A DNA stretch of 64,000 nt from Alteromonas sp. KUL49 (GCF_006538345.1 NZ_BJKL01000003.1:62001-126000); one strand, 5' to 3'. Positions 18,638 to 28,838 are shown, numbered from the stretch's first letter. Program-made: numbers and translations. The notes: generated by a model from the sequence alone, not told the origin.

Positions 18638-19105
18638 ATGATAACGTACCTTATTCGCAGTGTTTTTGTGATTTGTGGAGTTGTAGCGACCAGTAATTGT
18701 TTTGCCTCAACAGCTTTAACTTCAACGGTAAACGAGTATTTTGAGGTTTACCAACAGCGAAAGGATTTTAATAGCTTTATGGCATTTTATTCTGAAAATG
18801 CCGTGCTAAAAGACGTTGTTTATGAACTGGAAGTCGCTGGAAAAGGAAATATTGCCGAGTTCTTCGATTGGTCTAGAGGCAGTTTTTCTGCAGCGGGCGA
18901 CGGGCCAATTCTTTCGGTAAACTCACACTTTATTGATGGAAATTCTGTAGTTACAAGAGGCGTCTTTCATCGGTTCTCTTTCAATGGAAAGGAGATGGGG
19001 CCGTGGGATTTCATCATCTTACAAAGGTTTGATCAGCATGGTCTGATTGAGTATCAAGAAGACTGGATAAACTATTCACCAAAGCAAATTCAGGTAGGTG
19101 AATAA
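18638..19105 (+). CDS. secreted NTF2/SnoaL-like protein
   Basis: About 155 residues with a signal peptide (cleavage near CFAS). The body reads as a SnoaL/NTF2-like cone fold: VNEYFEVYQQRKDFNSFMAFYSENAVLKDVVYE at the start and FDQHGLIEYQEDWIN at the end. A GTG three bases upstream of the ATG is an equally possible start. It is coupled to the preceding DUF2164 gene. The fold gives no specific reaction. Confidence 0.8.
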   Translation: MITYLIRSVFVICGVVATSNCFASTALTSTVNEYFEVYQQRKDFNSFMAFYSENAVLKDVVYELEVAGKGNIAEFFDWSRGSFSAAGDGPILSVNSHFIDGNSVVTRGVFHRFSFNGKEMGPWDFIILQRFDQHGLIEYQEDWINYSPKQIQVGE

Positions 19106-19110
19106 TTAAA

Positions 19111-19136
19111 AAAGGCCAGTGATATCACTGGCCTTT
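19111..19136. terminator. perfect palindromic bidirectional terminator
   Basis: A fully self-complementary stem, AAAGGCCAGTG on one side and CACTGGCCTTT on the other around ATAT, is flanked by A and T runs. It lies between the SnoaL-like gene and convergent cysK. Confidence 0.88.
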
Positions 19137-19165
19137 GGTATTGATTCAAATCGCTGCAAGTGACT

Positions 19166-20130
19166 TTACTGAACTTCTTCCTGATCTGAGAACTCACCAG
19201 CGAAAAGCGGACTACTCAAGTAACGTTCTGTACCACTGGCAAGTAGCACTACCACCATTTTGCTTTGTTCTCTGGGCGCTCGGCAAAGCGTTTCGCTGCA
19301 ACCACTGCTGCACCTGAAGAAATACCTGCCAAGATACCTTCTTCTTTCATTAGACGGTGTGTCATTTCCATACTTTCATCGTTGGTTACTTGCTCAACTT
19401 CGTCAACGATGTCTAAGTCTAGGTTCCCCGGAATAAAGCCTGCACCGATACCTTGGATCTTATGCGGCCCTGGTGTTAGCTCTTCGCCGGCTTTCGCTTG
19501 AGTAATAACTGGCGAGTCTGTTGGCTCTACCGCTACTGAGGTAATGGCTTTACCTTGTTCGTTTTTCAGGTAACGGCTCACACCAGTGATAGTACCACCT
19601 GTACCTACGCCTGCGACGAAAGCGTCCACTTTACCATCAGTGTCTGCCCAAATTTCAGGACCTGTCGTTTTTTCATGAATCGCTGGGTTAGCTGGGTTGT
19701 CAAACTGCTGAAGAAGTACGTACTTTTCAGGATCAGAAGCTACGATTTCTTGAGCCGCAGCGACCGCACCTTTCATACCTTTTGGTGCTTCGGTAAGCAC
19801 AAGGTTTGCACCTAATGCTTTAAGTAGCTTACGACGCTCTAAGCTCATGCTACTAGGCATAGTTAGAGTAAGTTTGTATCCGCGAGACGCTGCAACAAAT
19901 GCCAACGCAATACCTGTGTTACCGCTGGTAGGCTCTACAAGTTCTTTACCTTCGGTAAGCACACCGCGCTGCTCAGCATCCCAAATCATGTTTGCACCAA
20001 TACGGCACTTAACACTGAAACTAGGGTTGCGCGCTTCAATTTTCGCGTAAACGTTACCTGAAGTAACGCGGTTTAGTTTGACCAGCGGCGTGCGGCCGAT
20101 AGAAAGAGAATTGTCGTCATATACTTGCAT
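19166..20130 (-). CDS. cysK: cysteine synthase A, with a single-base frameshift near the 3' end
   Basis: O-acetylserine sulfhydrylase, the PLP enzyme for the last step of cysteine synthesis. [29 protein letters not shown] (catalytic Lys) and [11 protein letters not shown] are exact family motifs. The start is ATG at 20130 with AAGGA upstream. The frame as given stops at 19249 after NKAKWW. Adding one A to the A4 run near 19256-19260 restores [20 protein letters not shown] and an end at 19166, which is the normal CysK C terminus. The break is therefore either a sequencing error or a very recent mutation; the rest of the gene shows no decay. Confidence 0.95.
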
Positions 20131-20328
20131 TTTATTGTCCTTACTTTGGATAACACTCATTAGAGCGACCTTGGTATCCCCATTAATAGTTAATAATTCA
20201 TAGCCTGAATTAGGGGTTTTATTGTTACCCCTATATCATTGGCGTCAATCCAAAAAATGCAAAGTGCTTTTTCGCTATATGTTATTGTAATTTCTAATGA
20301 CGAAGGGCACACAAAGAGGTAGAAGAGC

Positions 20329-21165
20329 ATGGCTTTTAACGGAACGTCGAACTATATAGCAACAAAAGACCTTCAATTGGCGGTAAATGCAGCGATAACC
20401 CTAGAACGTCCATTACTCATTAAGGGCGAGCCGGGTACCGGAAAAACCATGCTGGCCGAGGAGTTAGCTGAGAGTTTGGGTACCGAGCTAATTCAATGGC
20501 ATGTCAAATCGACGACCAAAGCACAACAAGGGCTTTATGAATATGATGCAGTGTCTCGCCTCAGGGATTCCCAGTTAGGTGATGACAAGGTTCATGACAT
20601 TTCAAATTATATTGTTAAAGGAAAGTTGTGGCAGGCGTTTGAATCAGATAAGCGTCCAGTGCTGTTAATCGACGAAATCGACAAAGCGGATATTGAGTTT
20701 CCCAACGACTTATTGCTTGAACTCGATAAGATGGAATTCTTTGTATACGAAACACAAGAGCGCGTTGTAGCGAAACAAAGACCCATTGTGATCATCACAT
20801 CAAACAATGAAAAAGAATTGCCAGATGCTTTTTTACGCCGTTGTTTTTTCCACTACATCCAATTCCCGACACCAGAAGAAATGACATCTATCGTGAATGT
20901 GCATTTCCCCACGTTGAAAAAAGACCTACTCGAGCAAGCGATGAGTGCGTTTTTTAATGTACGTGATGTACCAGGCATCAAGAAAAAGCCTTCAACGTCT
21001 GAACTTATCGACTGGCTTAAATTATTGGTGGCAGAGGATATTCCACCTGAAGCATTGCATGAAAAAGATGGCAAAAATGCCATACCACCACTGTATGGTG
21101 CTTTACTTAAAAATGAGCAAGATATTCACTTATTTGAAAAGCTACTCTTTATGGCGCGCCGTTAA
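20329..21165 (+). CDS. MoxR-type AAA ATPase
   Basis: 278 residues. Walker A is GEPGTGKTM and Walker B LLIDEIDKAD; the sensor segment IITSNNEKELPDAFLRRC follows. MoxR ATPases work as chaperones with VWA-domain partners in maturing metal enzymes or complexes. The stop overlaps the start of the next gene (TAATG), and that gene encodes a VWA protein, so the pair forms a translationally coupled functional unit. The client is unknown. Confidence 0.92.
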   Translation: MAFNGTSNYIATKDLQLAVNAAITLERPLLIKGEPGTGKTMLAEELAESLGTELIQWHVKSTTKAQQGLYEYDAVSRLRDSQLGDDKVHDISNYIVKGKLWQAFESDKRPVLLIDEIDKADIEFPNDLLLELDKMEFFVYETQERVVAKQRPIVIITSNNEKELPDAFLRRCFFHYIQFPTPEEMTSIVNVHFPTLKKDLLEQAMSAFFNVRDVPGIKKKPSTSELIDWLKLLVAEDIPPEALHEKDGKNAIPPLYGALLKNEQDIHLFEKLLFMARR

Positions 21166-22346
21166 TGCTTATTGAATTCTTTTTTACACTGAGAAAGTAC
21201 AAGGTTAAATCGAGCCTAAGAGAGCTACTCGATTTACTCAAAGCAATGGAACAACATGTGGTTTATGCCGACACTGAGGCATTCTATTTGCTGGCTCGTA
21301 CTGTGTTGGTAAAAGATGAAACTCAGTTTGACAAGTTTGATCGGGCTTTTGCTGAGTACTTTAAAGGGGTTGAATCAATTGACCTGTTTGGCAAGGAAAT
21401 ACCCGAAGAGTGGCTTCGCAAGCAAATCGAGAAAATGCTCAGCGACGAGGAGCGCGAAGCGTTGCGTAGGGAAGGGGGCTTGGAAGAGCTAATGGAAACT
21501 CTGCGTAAACGGCTGGAAGAGCAGCAAAAACGTCATCAGGGCGGAAACAAGTGGATAGGTACTGGTGGTACATCACCCTATGGCGCTTACGGCGATAACC
21601 CCGAGGGTGTGCGTATCGGTCAAAAAGGCAACCGTCGCTTCTCGGCGGCTAAAGTGTGGGACAAGCGCGAGTTTAAAAACCTGTCGTCCGACGTTGAACT
21701 CGGCACCCGTAATATCAAAGTGGCTCTGCGCAAGCTCAGAAAATTCGCCCGCACCGGTGCTAGTGAAGAACTCGATGTAGCAACCACTATTGGCGAAACT
21801 GCCCGCAAAGGTGGTTTACTCGATATTCACATGGCCCCTGAGCGACACAACGCAGTTAAAGTACTCATGTTTTTCGACGTGGGTGGTTCTATGGATCCAC
21901 ATATCCGCGTGGTCGAAGAGTTGTTCTCAGCGGTTCAAACTGAGTTTAAGTATTTAGAATATTTCTACTTTCATAACTGTGTATATGAAGAGGTGTGGAA
22001 AGATAATGCGCGCAGAAACGCGGAGACCATACCCATTTGGGACATTATTCACCGATACGGCAGTGACTATAAAGTGATATTCGTTGGCGATGCCACCATG
22101 GGACCTTACGAGATCACATATCCCGGAGGAAGCGTTGAGCATTGGAATGAAGAACCAGGCAGTGCTTGGATGCTGCGTTTGTTGGATCATTTTGATAACG
22201 CGGTTTGGTTAAACCCTCAGCCCGAGCAATATTGGCCTTACTATGGCTCTATTTCGATTATTAAAGAGCTGATGAAAGACAAAATGTATGGCCTCACACT
22301 AGAAGGATTAACTGACGCTATAAAAGCCCTTGTCAAACGTCGCTAA
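21165..22346 (+). CDS. VWA domain-containing CoxE-like protein
   Basis: 393 residues. The N-terminal helical region (to about 210) includes a charged segment, EREALRREGGLEELM, and a Gly-rich linker. The C-terminal VWA domain has a MIDAS-type start, MFFDVGGSMDPH, where canonical DxSxS reads DxGxS. A related second motif is VGDATMGPYEI. It is coupled to the upstream MoxR ATPase and resembles CoxE, which acts in maturing Mo-Cu CO dehydrogenase, but no cox genes are seen here. Confidence 0.88.
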   Translation: MLIEFFFTLRKYKVKSSLRELLDLLKAMEQHVVYADTEAFYLLARTVLVKDETQFDKFDRAFAEYFKGVESIDLFGKEIPEEWLRKQIEKMLSDEEREALRREGGLEELMETLRKRLEEQQKRHQGGNKWIGTGGTSPYGAYGDNPEGVRIGQKGNRRFSAAKVWDKREFKNLSSDVELGTRNIKVALRKLRKFARTGASEELDVATTIGETARKGGLLDIHMAPERHNAVKVLMFFDVGGSMDPHIRVVEELFSAVQTEFKYLEYFYFHNCVYEEVWKDNARRNAETIPIWDIIHRYGSDYKVIFVGDATMGPYEITYPGGSVEHWNEEPGSAWMLRLLDHFDNAVWLNPQPEQYWPYYGSISIIKELMKDKMYGLTLEGLTDAIKALVKRR

Positions 22347-22408
22347 CCGTTTAACTATAAAGGTTATTGAATAGGAATCTGCCTCATTGGCAAGCGACGG
22401 AGAAGTGT

Positions 22409-23314
22409 GTGAAAACCAGACGGGTTTTAGTTAATCTAGCAACGCTAGCACTGTTGTGCAGTCAACTAACTGCCTGCACATCGTTGATTGTTAAAGACAT
22501 CACTTCAGCCTCTAATCATCGAGTGAATACACTCGTCATGCACTTTACCTTTGAGAACTATGCTCGCTCAATGGAGCTATTACGAGATAGCGGCAATGTT
22601 AGCAGTCATTACCTTGTTCCCGCACTGTCTGATAACACCTATGACAAACGGAGAGTAGTGATCACTCAGTTGGTTGAAGAAACTGACCGCGCGTGGCACG
22701 CCGGTCAAAGTTATTGGCAAGGTCGTACTCACTTAAATGACACCTCAATCGGTATCGAAATCGTCAATCAACCTCAATGTGAACTACCGGCATTGAATGA
22801 AACCCAATCTCAAGGGGAGTATGGCCCAGACCGCCAGTGTACCTTTCCGACTTTTGAAGACGCGCAAATCGATGCGCTGATAACACTGAGCAAAGGTATA
22901 TTGGCTCGCAACCCCGATATTACACCTACCAAAGTCGTCGGACACTCAGATATCGCCCCTCAGCGAAAGAGCGATCCCGGTCCATCGTTTCCTTGGTTTG
23001 TGTTGTACCAAAATGGCATTGGCGCGTGGTATGACCAAGATACTCAATCACGCTATTTGGCGCGTCTTGAAAAACAGTGGTTACCTATTTCTTTACTTCA
23101 AGAAGCATTAAACGCCTATGGGTATGAATCTAATGATTCAGGAGAATTAGACCAACACACGCAAAATGTAGTGTACGCTTTTCAAACTCACTTCCTGCCT
23201 GAACGTGCAACTGGAACCCCAGACTTAATGACTTTTAGTGTGCTGTTTGCCCTGCTTGAAAAGTATCATCGAGAAGCCTGTGAAGCACTAATAGTAAAAT
23301 ACGGGTTGGAATGA
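22409..23314 (+). CDS. amiD: N-acetylmuramoyl-L-alanine amidase, AmiD-like lipoprotein
   Basis: About 301 residues from the GTG at 22409, supported by GGAG five bases upstream; a TTG at 22367 is the alternative. The lipoprotein signal ends in LTAC. The amidase_2 domain has Zn ligands in VMHFT, GHSDIAP and SDPGP, with the substrate Glu in SIGIEIVN. A C-terminal peptidoglycan-binding helical domain follows (LQEALNAYGYESNDSGELD). AmiD cuts the amide between MurNAc and L-Ala at the inner face of the outer membrane. Confidence 0.9.
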   Translation: MKTRRVLVNLATLALLCSQLTACTSLIVKDITSASNHRVNTLVMHFTFENYARSMELLRDSGNVSSHYLVPALSDNTYDKRRVVITQLVEETDRAWHAGQSYWQGRTHLNDTSIGIEIVNQPQCELPALNETQSQGEYGPDRQCTFPTFEDAQIDALITLSKGILARNPDITPTKVVGHSDIAPQRKSDPGPSFPWFVLYQNGIGAWYDQDTQSRYLARLEKQWLPISLLQEALNAYGYESNDSGELDQHTQNVVYAFQTHFLPERATGTPDLMTFSVLFALLEKYHREACEALIVKYGLE

Positions 23315-23344
23315 ATGGTGTGTTGTTACAAATGATAAGACTGA

Positions 23345-23382
23345 GTGTGTAGCTCGTTTATTGTGTTGACGAACTACACACA
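23345..23382. terminator. hairpin terminator between amiD-like and S9 peptidase genes
   Basis: GTGTGTAG...TCGT pairs with ACGA...CTACACAC with one bulged position. It lies between two convergent genes. Confidence 0.6.
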
Positions 23383-23389
23383 GTGAACA

Positions 23390-25318
23390 TTACATATGTT
23401 GTTTTACAAAAGCGTCAATGGCTTGTAGCGTTTGCATTCTGTTTTGATAGTTGCGCAAGTAATGATCGCCCTCGTCGAGTAGAATGTATTCTACGCTCTT
23501 GTCCGCATCTTCAAGTGCGTCAAACATTTCTTCTGATTGATCATAGGGCACCACTAAATCATGCTCACCGTGAATCAGGAGGACTGGCGCTGTAATTTTG
23601 TCTATGTGATTTATAGGGGAAATCTGCTCAAGATGATCTTCAGCAAATTGACCTTTCGAGATATTCTTTTCCCAATAGCTGACGACCCAATGGTTTGAAC
23701 CGTGGTCTCTTCTCTCTTGTTTGAGCATTGCTTCAACGTCTGAAACGCCTGCAATCGAAACCACACATTTGTAAAGCTCTGGGGTGAAAGCGGCACCCGC
23801 GAGAGCTGCATAGCCACCGTAACTCGCTCCCACAATACACACGTTGGCACTGTCAATTATGCCTTGTTCTGCGTAGTAAGCGAGGGTGTCAGTCAGGTCA
23901 TCCTGCATTTTTAATCCCCACTGACCATCGCCGAGTTGTGAGTGGTATTCACCAAAGCCTGAAGAGCCGCGGAACTGAGGCTGAATAACTGCATAACCAC
24001 GGTTGGCGAAATACTGAGCAATCCAGTCAAACGATAAGGTGTCGTGAGATTCTGGCCCACCATGAGGTAACATAATTGCTGGAAGGTTCTTCGCTTCTGT
24101 GGCCACTGGTGTGGTGAGTAGCGTAGGAATAATGTGACCATCACGTACTTCAATGGCGTCAATAGTGATAGGGCTAACTTGGTCAGGTGTTATATTCTTG
24201 CGTCTGGACGCGATAAACTGAAAGCTTCCTTGGCTAAATTTGTAGTAATCACCCGGCGTGGATGCTCCCTCCAAGCGAAAGATGATTGATGACCAATCCG
24301 GTGTATGACTGGTGATGTAAAACGCATTATCGGGCATTGCATTTCCGATGGCTTCTAGGCGTCGTGTGAGTTTATCGTCGAAGAACTCATAGGTGGGTTT
24401 AAAACCTGAATACACCACGCCGTAAACTACTCGGTTAACGTCGGTAATCAATCGCGCAATGTCAGCGGACTCCTTAATGAAAATAGGCTCAGAAATAGTT
24501 CCATCTACCAGCGACATAGTATTGTAGCCCCAGCGGTTTAGTTTACGGTCAAAACTACTGATAACTAGGCTTTCACCATCTGGCGTAATACCGCTTATGG
24601 ACTTAGTTCGAATTTCTGCGATTTCTTCGTATATTGTTACCCAATTATCGTCTTGATAGGCTTGAACGAGGTGTTTATTGGTTCTATTGTTGTAGCGTTC
24701 TCGCGCTAACACAGTACCATCAGGACGGACAAAATAATCAATCGTATCTTCTGGGCCTTTTTTCAGAATACGCGGGCGCAAGCGTTTACCAAGTTTAACA
24801 CGTACCAACGAATATTCAGTGGCATCGGTCCACACAGGCATGTAAGCGAATTGTTTGTCTTCACTAATCGCCAACACTCTACCCAAGGCAGCTTGGCCAG
24901 CGTAAATGTTATCGCCTGACAACATCTGACTGATCTTCTGAGTTTCTATGTTGTAATGAAAGGCCGCTGATATATCGTGTCTGCCACGAAATCCACGTAT
25001 TCTGCGAGTTTCCTCCGCAACAAATACCAGTTGGTCATCACTGATAAAATAGGCGAAGGAGGGCTTTACCGTTGATACATCAATAGCATTAACCATTTTG
25101 TTTTCGTGTAGGTCAAAAACAACAAAGTAGTCTTTATCTGCAGATGTAGTTCTGTAGGCGATGCGGTTACCACTCGGAGAAATTTCCACCATGCTTGTGG
25201 TAGGTATAGCACCAAAATATTCTAGAGGTAGGGGTTGAGGTGCAGCGTTAACTGAAATGTGTAAGCAGGCTAGCAATACACATAAAAAGAGGTTTTTTCT
25301 TAACATCCAATCTGTCAT
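23390..25318 (-). CDS. S9 family prolyl oligopeptidase-type peptidase, secreted
   Basis: About 642 residues from the ATG at 25318; later and earlier ATGs are possible, but this one precedes a good signal peptide (LFLCVLLACLHISVNA). The N-terminal half is a beta-propeller-like region. The C-terminal alpha/beta hydrolase domain has the nucleophile in VGASYGGYAAL, Asp in GEHDLVVPYDQS and His in EGDHYLRNYQNR. Family members cleave short peptides in the periplasm. Confidence 0.9.
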   Translation of the reverse strand: MTDWMLRKNLFLCVLLACLHISVNAAPQPLPLEYFGAIPTTSMVEISPSGNRIAYRTTSADKDYFVVFDLHENKMVNAIDVSTVKPSFAYFISDDQLVFVAEETRRIRGFRGRHDISAAFHYNIETQKISQMLSGDNIYAGQAALGRVLAISEDKQFAYMPVWTDATEYSLVRVKLGKRLRPRILKKGPEDTIDYFVRPDGTVLARERYNNRTNKHLVQAYQDDNWVTIYEEIAEIRTKSISGITPDGESLVISSFDRKLNRWGYNTMSLVDGTISEPIFIKESADIARLITDVNRVVYGVVYSGFKPTYEFFDDKLTRRLEAIGNAMPDNAFYITSHTPDWSSIIFRLEGASTPGDYYKFSQGSFQFIASRRKNITPDQVSPITIDAIEVRDGHIIPTLLTTPVATEAKNLPAIMLPHGGPESHDTLSFDWIAQYFANRGYAVIQPQFRGSSGFGEYHSQLGDGQWGLKMQDDLTDTLAYYAEQGIIDSANVCIVGASYGGYAALAGAAFTPELYKCVVSIAGVSDVEAMLKQERRDHGSNHWVVSYWEKNISKGQFAEDHLEQISPINHIDKITAPVLLIHGEHDLVVPYDQSEEMFDALEDADKSVEYILLDEGDHYLRNYQNRMQTLQAIDAFVKQHM

Positions 25319-25434
25319 CTTGTTTCTAATTATGTGAAATAAGGCTAACATTTTTAGTACTTTAGCACCACATGCTAATATCAATGTTTTCAATGACTAT
25401 TTTCGAATAGTGGTAAAAACGAGAGTTCTCACAG

Positions 25435-26062
25435 TTGAATTATTCATTAGCGATACTCATGCTTGCTGGAGGCCAAAGTAGGCGCTTTGGTAACAACAAA
25501 CTTATCTCTAAGCCCAGTATTAACAGCGAGCCTATGGTGATTACTGCTATCAAAAAAACGAGAAAAGTGTCCAATAATCACTTTTTTTTAGGTAACCGGA
25601 AAGTGGCACAGTGAAATCTTACAGGCGCTCAACACGTACGATTTGCAAAACATTAATTATTTGTATAACTCTCAATGGGAGAGTGGCTTATCGACCAGCA
25701 TCAGAACGGGCGTCGCTCATTTATTGAATAGCTGCCCTGATATTACCCATATGATGATCACATTAGCCGACTTACCTTGTGTTGATGAGGACTCGCTGGG
25801 TCGTTTAGTTGAACATTCAAAGTTAAACAAAGACGCAATCGTTTGCAGCGAGTTTACTAACCAAAGAGGCGTACCCGCCATATTTCCAGTTCACTACGCA
25901 AATGCACTGTGTAATCTAACCGGAGATAAAGGGGCAAAATCCATTATTGCGTCAGAGTCAGCGCAAAAAGATCGAGTGATAGGTGTTGAACACATCGAAG
26001 CGGGTATCGACATAGATAGGCCTGATGATTGGGAACGGTATCGTGCCCATTCGTCCACATAA
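25435..26062 (+). pseudogene. MocA/MobA-like molybdenum cofactor nucleotidyltransferase, frameshifted
   Basis: Two reading frames together make one NTP_transf_3 protein. The first, from TTG at 25435, gives AILMLAGGQSRRFGNNKL, the nucleotide-binding loop. It leaves frame at 25588-25592, where AGG must lose one G to continue into LVTGKWHSEIL. The second frame then carries LADLPCVDEDSLGRLV and the end DIDRPDDWERY. The order and motifs fit MocA (cytidylyl transfer) or MobA (guanylyl transfer). moeA, in the same pathway, lies 1.4 kb downstream beyond a MATE gene. It is either a true pseudogene or a one-base error. Confidence 0.82.
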
Positions 26063-26068
26063 CAATGA

Positions 26069-27442
26069 CTAGGTTGTTGCTTTACTTCTCATATAGCTCG
26101 GGCGCTGAATGTAATGCAGACGAGCACCGAGTAAAACAGCCGCCGATGACAAACCTACAATAAACCCTATCCAAAAGCCGCTGGCAGCCATGGGTTCTGC
26201 AGTGATCCAATTGGTTCTGCCGAGTATGAGGCCGGTGGGCAATCCAATTAGCCAGTAAGATACAAACGTGATAATGAACATTGCGGTCGTGTCTTTGTAG
26301 CCACGCAGCGCATTCGCCGATATCACTTGAACGGCGTCAGACAGTTGAAAGAGTGCCGCAAAAATCAGGAGAGAGTTTGCCAGGTTATACACATCCACAT
26401 CATTGGTGTACAAACCAACAATGAAAGACTTGGCGAGTAGTGTAAATGCAGCAGTGCAGGCGGCTGTCATGAATCCCACGGCAATAGCACATTGGGTAGC
26501 GACTTTAGCTTGACGCCGTTTACCCTGCCCAATGCGATAACCAATTCGAATAGACGCAGCCATACCTACGCTCATAGGTATCATAAACATCAGCGCAGAG
26601 AAGTTGAGTGCAACTTGGTGTGCTGCAACTGTCGTTGGGCCAAACGGTGCCAGCATAAGGGCAACCACTGCAAACAGAGTCACTTCAAAGAGCAAGGTCA
26701 TGGCAATGGGTAAACCTAGCTTAAATGTGTTCCCAATAGTGGCCAACGATGGCTTATTGAGCTGACTAAATAAGCCATAGGATGACAGTGCTGGGCTGTA
26801 CTTAACATAAATGAATGTGGCGAACAGCATGGTGTATATAACAATAGCCGTTGCTACACCACAACCAGCTCCACCCATGGTTGGAATAGGGCCTGCACCA
26901 TAGATAAACAAGTAGTTTCCGACAATGTTTGCCATAAGCCCGATTACCGTTATTATCATCGTGGGCTTAGTTTTCCCCAAACCCTCACAATAGTTACGGA
27001 GCCATTGATACAGTGCAAACGCAGGCATAGCAATAAGCACGTAATTAACGTATTCAACTGCAATGGTGTATAACTCAGGCGCCATTGGAAATAGCGAGAC
27101 AATACTGCCTGTTACAAACATCAACATAGCTACTATTAAGCCTACACTTATTACCAAGTACCCAGCTTGCTGGCTGGCGTTGGCGACATCACTGCTTTTA
27201 TTCTGGCCGTGAAGCCTCGAAATAATGGGTGGTAGGGCTAATGCTATACCTTGAATAAAACACATTAACGGCACAGTAATACTGAAACCGAGCGCTACTG
27301 CTGCCATGTCTACCGCACTGTATCGACCGGCCATAATGGTGTCGCTGACACCCATCAACATTTGTGTGATTTGGGCAATCAGTAGCGGCCAAGCGAGTTT
27401 GACAATATGTTTTACTTCAAGTTGATAACGCTGTTTGTTCAC
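26069..27442 (-). CDS. MATE family efflux transporter (NorM-like)
   Basis: 457 residues with about 12 membrane helices. WPLLIAQITQMLMGVSDTIMAGRYSAVDMAAVALG is split over the first two helices in the usual MATE form. The start is GTG at 27442, with GGAAC upstream. The family exports cationic drugs and metabolites using a Na+ or H+ gradient. It lies between the mocA-like gene and moeA, which it follows by 22 bases on the same strand. Confidence 0.92.
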   Translation of the reverse strand: MNKQRYQLEVKHIVKLAWPLLIAQITQMLMGVSDTIMAGRYSAVDMAAVALGFSITVPLMCFIQGIALALPPIISRLHGQNKSSDVANASQQAGYLVISVGLIVAMLMFVTGSIVSLFPMAPELYTIAVEYVNYVLIAMPAFALYQWLRNYCEGLGKTKPTMIITVIGLMANIVGNYLFIYGAGPIPTMGGAGCGVATAIVIYTMLFATFIYVKYSPALSSYGLFSQLNKPSLATIGNTFKLGLPIAMTLLFEVTLFAVVALMLAPFGPTTVAAHQVALNFSALMFMIPMSVGMAASIRIGYRIGQGKRRQAKVATQCAIAVGFMTAACTAAFTLLAKSFIVGLYTNDVDVYNLANSLLIFAALFQLSDAVQVISANALRGYKDTTAMFIITFVSYWLIGLPTGLILGRTNWITAEPMAASGFWIGFIVGLSSAAVLLGARLHYIQRPSYMRSKATT

Positions 27443-27464
27443 TTATGTTCCAATGTTTTGCTAA

Positions 27465-28685
27465 TTACAGGGTGAGGTTAAAAGGAATTACAGGCACCTG
27501 CTCACCTTGACTAATTGACGCTACAGACTCGTGTAACACCATAAAGCTATTTGATTGTGTAATGGATGTCATAACGCCAGAACTTTGATTTTTATGCGGT
27601 GTAACGAGCAATTCACCCGTATCGCTCCGTGAAATAATCGCTCTTTGAAAGTCTCTTCTGCCTGGGCGTCGTTTCACATCTTTCGTTAGGGTAGCATTTA
27701 CCGTTAGCGGTCCTGTGTGCTTAGTTTCTCCCTGTTTTTTACGAATCACTGGCAGCACCAGCAATTGGGCAGTAACAAAAGAGGATACAGGGTTGCCTGG
27801 TAATCCACAGAATACGGTGTTTCCTATCTTTCCTAGCGCAAAGGGTTTACCTGGCTTAATAGCGATTTTCCAGAAGTCGATTTGACCGAGATTGTCTAAG
27901 ATATCCTTCACAAAATCGGCTTCTCCCACAGAAACACCGCCGCTGCTTATCATTATATCGACTTCTTGCTGCGCTCGAGAAAACAAATCCGCGAGTGCTT
28001 GCTTGTTGTCTTTAACAATACCAAAGTCAACGACTTCAACGCCCAGCTTGGTAATCAGTGAAGCAACGCCAATGCGATTTGACTCATATATCTGACTTGC
28101 CAATTTTTGTTCGCCCGCTGCAGCGAGTTCATCTCCAGTAGCGACAATGCCGACTTTAACCTTTCTAAAAACTTGAACTTCACACAAGCCTTGTGACGAC
28201 AACAGCATTAAATGCTCGGGCTGTAACCGTGTGTTTGCTGGCACGAGTACTTGCCCTACAGCGATGTCGTTTTCCTTTGCGCGAATGTTCGACCCTGCTT
28301 TGGGCGACGACAGAAAGGTGACTTGGTCATCACCTCCGTCAGTGTTCTCAATCATCTCAACCGTGTCTGCACCTTGTGGAACAGGCGCACCAGTCATTAT
28401 TTTAAAGGCATAGCCGGGCTTGAGTGCTTCGTCTGCACTCATACCTGCCGTTAGCGTACCCTGTATAGGGAGCGTTTTGGTTGTATTGAGATCATCAGCG
28501 TTAAATGCGTATCCGTCCATAGCAGAATTGTCCCACGGCGGAACTGGAATGGTTGCGACAACATCAGACGAAGTAATACGACCGAGCGCTTCAAAAATCG
28601 AGACGGTTTTTGTTGTGTTAACTGCGCTGGTGGCATTAAGTGCTTGTTGTAACGCTTCTTCTAAGGCAAGCCATGGAGAGGGCAT
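27465..28685 (-). CDS. moeA: molybdopterin molybdenumtransferase MoeA
   Basis: 406 residues. PPWDNSAMDGYAFNADD, KIMTGAPVPQGADTV, the IMISSGGVSVGEADFV segment of the MoaB/MogA-like domain, and GLPGNPVSSFV are all MoeA signatures. The enzyme inserts molybdate into adenylylated molybdopterin. A domain IV beta barrel closes the protein. No other moa or mog genes are visible, apart from the frameshifted nucleotidyltransferase nearby. Confidence 0.94.
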   Translation of the reverse strand: MPSPWLALEEALQQALNATSAVNTTKTVSIFEALGRITSSDVVATIPVPPWDNSAMDGYAFNADDLNTTKTLPIQGTLTAGMSADEALKPGYAFKIMTGAPVPQGADTVEMIENTDGGDDQVTFLSSPKAGSNIRAKENDIAVGQVLVPANTRLQPEHLMLLSSQGLCEVQVFRKVKVGIVATGDELAAAGEQKLASQIYESNRIGVASLITKLGVEVVDFGIVKDNKQALADLFSRAQQEVDIMISSGGVSVGEADFVKDILDNLGQIDFWKIAIKPGKPFALGKIGNTVFCGLPGNPVSSFVTAQLLVLPVIRKKQGETKHTGPLTVNATLTKDVKRRPGRRDFQRAIISRSDTGELLVTPHKNQSSGVMTSITQSNSFMVLHESVASISQGEQVPVIPFNLTL

Positions 28686-28774
28686 AGAAAATACTCCGTG
28701 TTAAGGATGCGAGATTATCACTTAAAACTGGCGATAAACCAATGTGTAAGGATGACAACTTGGAATTAATAACA

Positions 28775-28800
28775 AAAGAGGCCAAATGAATGGCCTCTTT
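28775..28800. terminator. hairpin terminator downstream of the glucosylglycerate operon side
   Basis: AAAGAGGCCA and TGGCCTCTTT form a perfect 10-bp stem around AATGAA. On the minus strand it follows the GH13 gene, 39 bases past its stop, and it lies upstream of moeA. Confidence 0.85.
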
Positions 28801-28838
28801 GAATTTTTGATGTGTCGTTCCGCTTTGGATGTAGCTGG

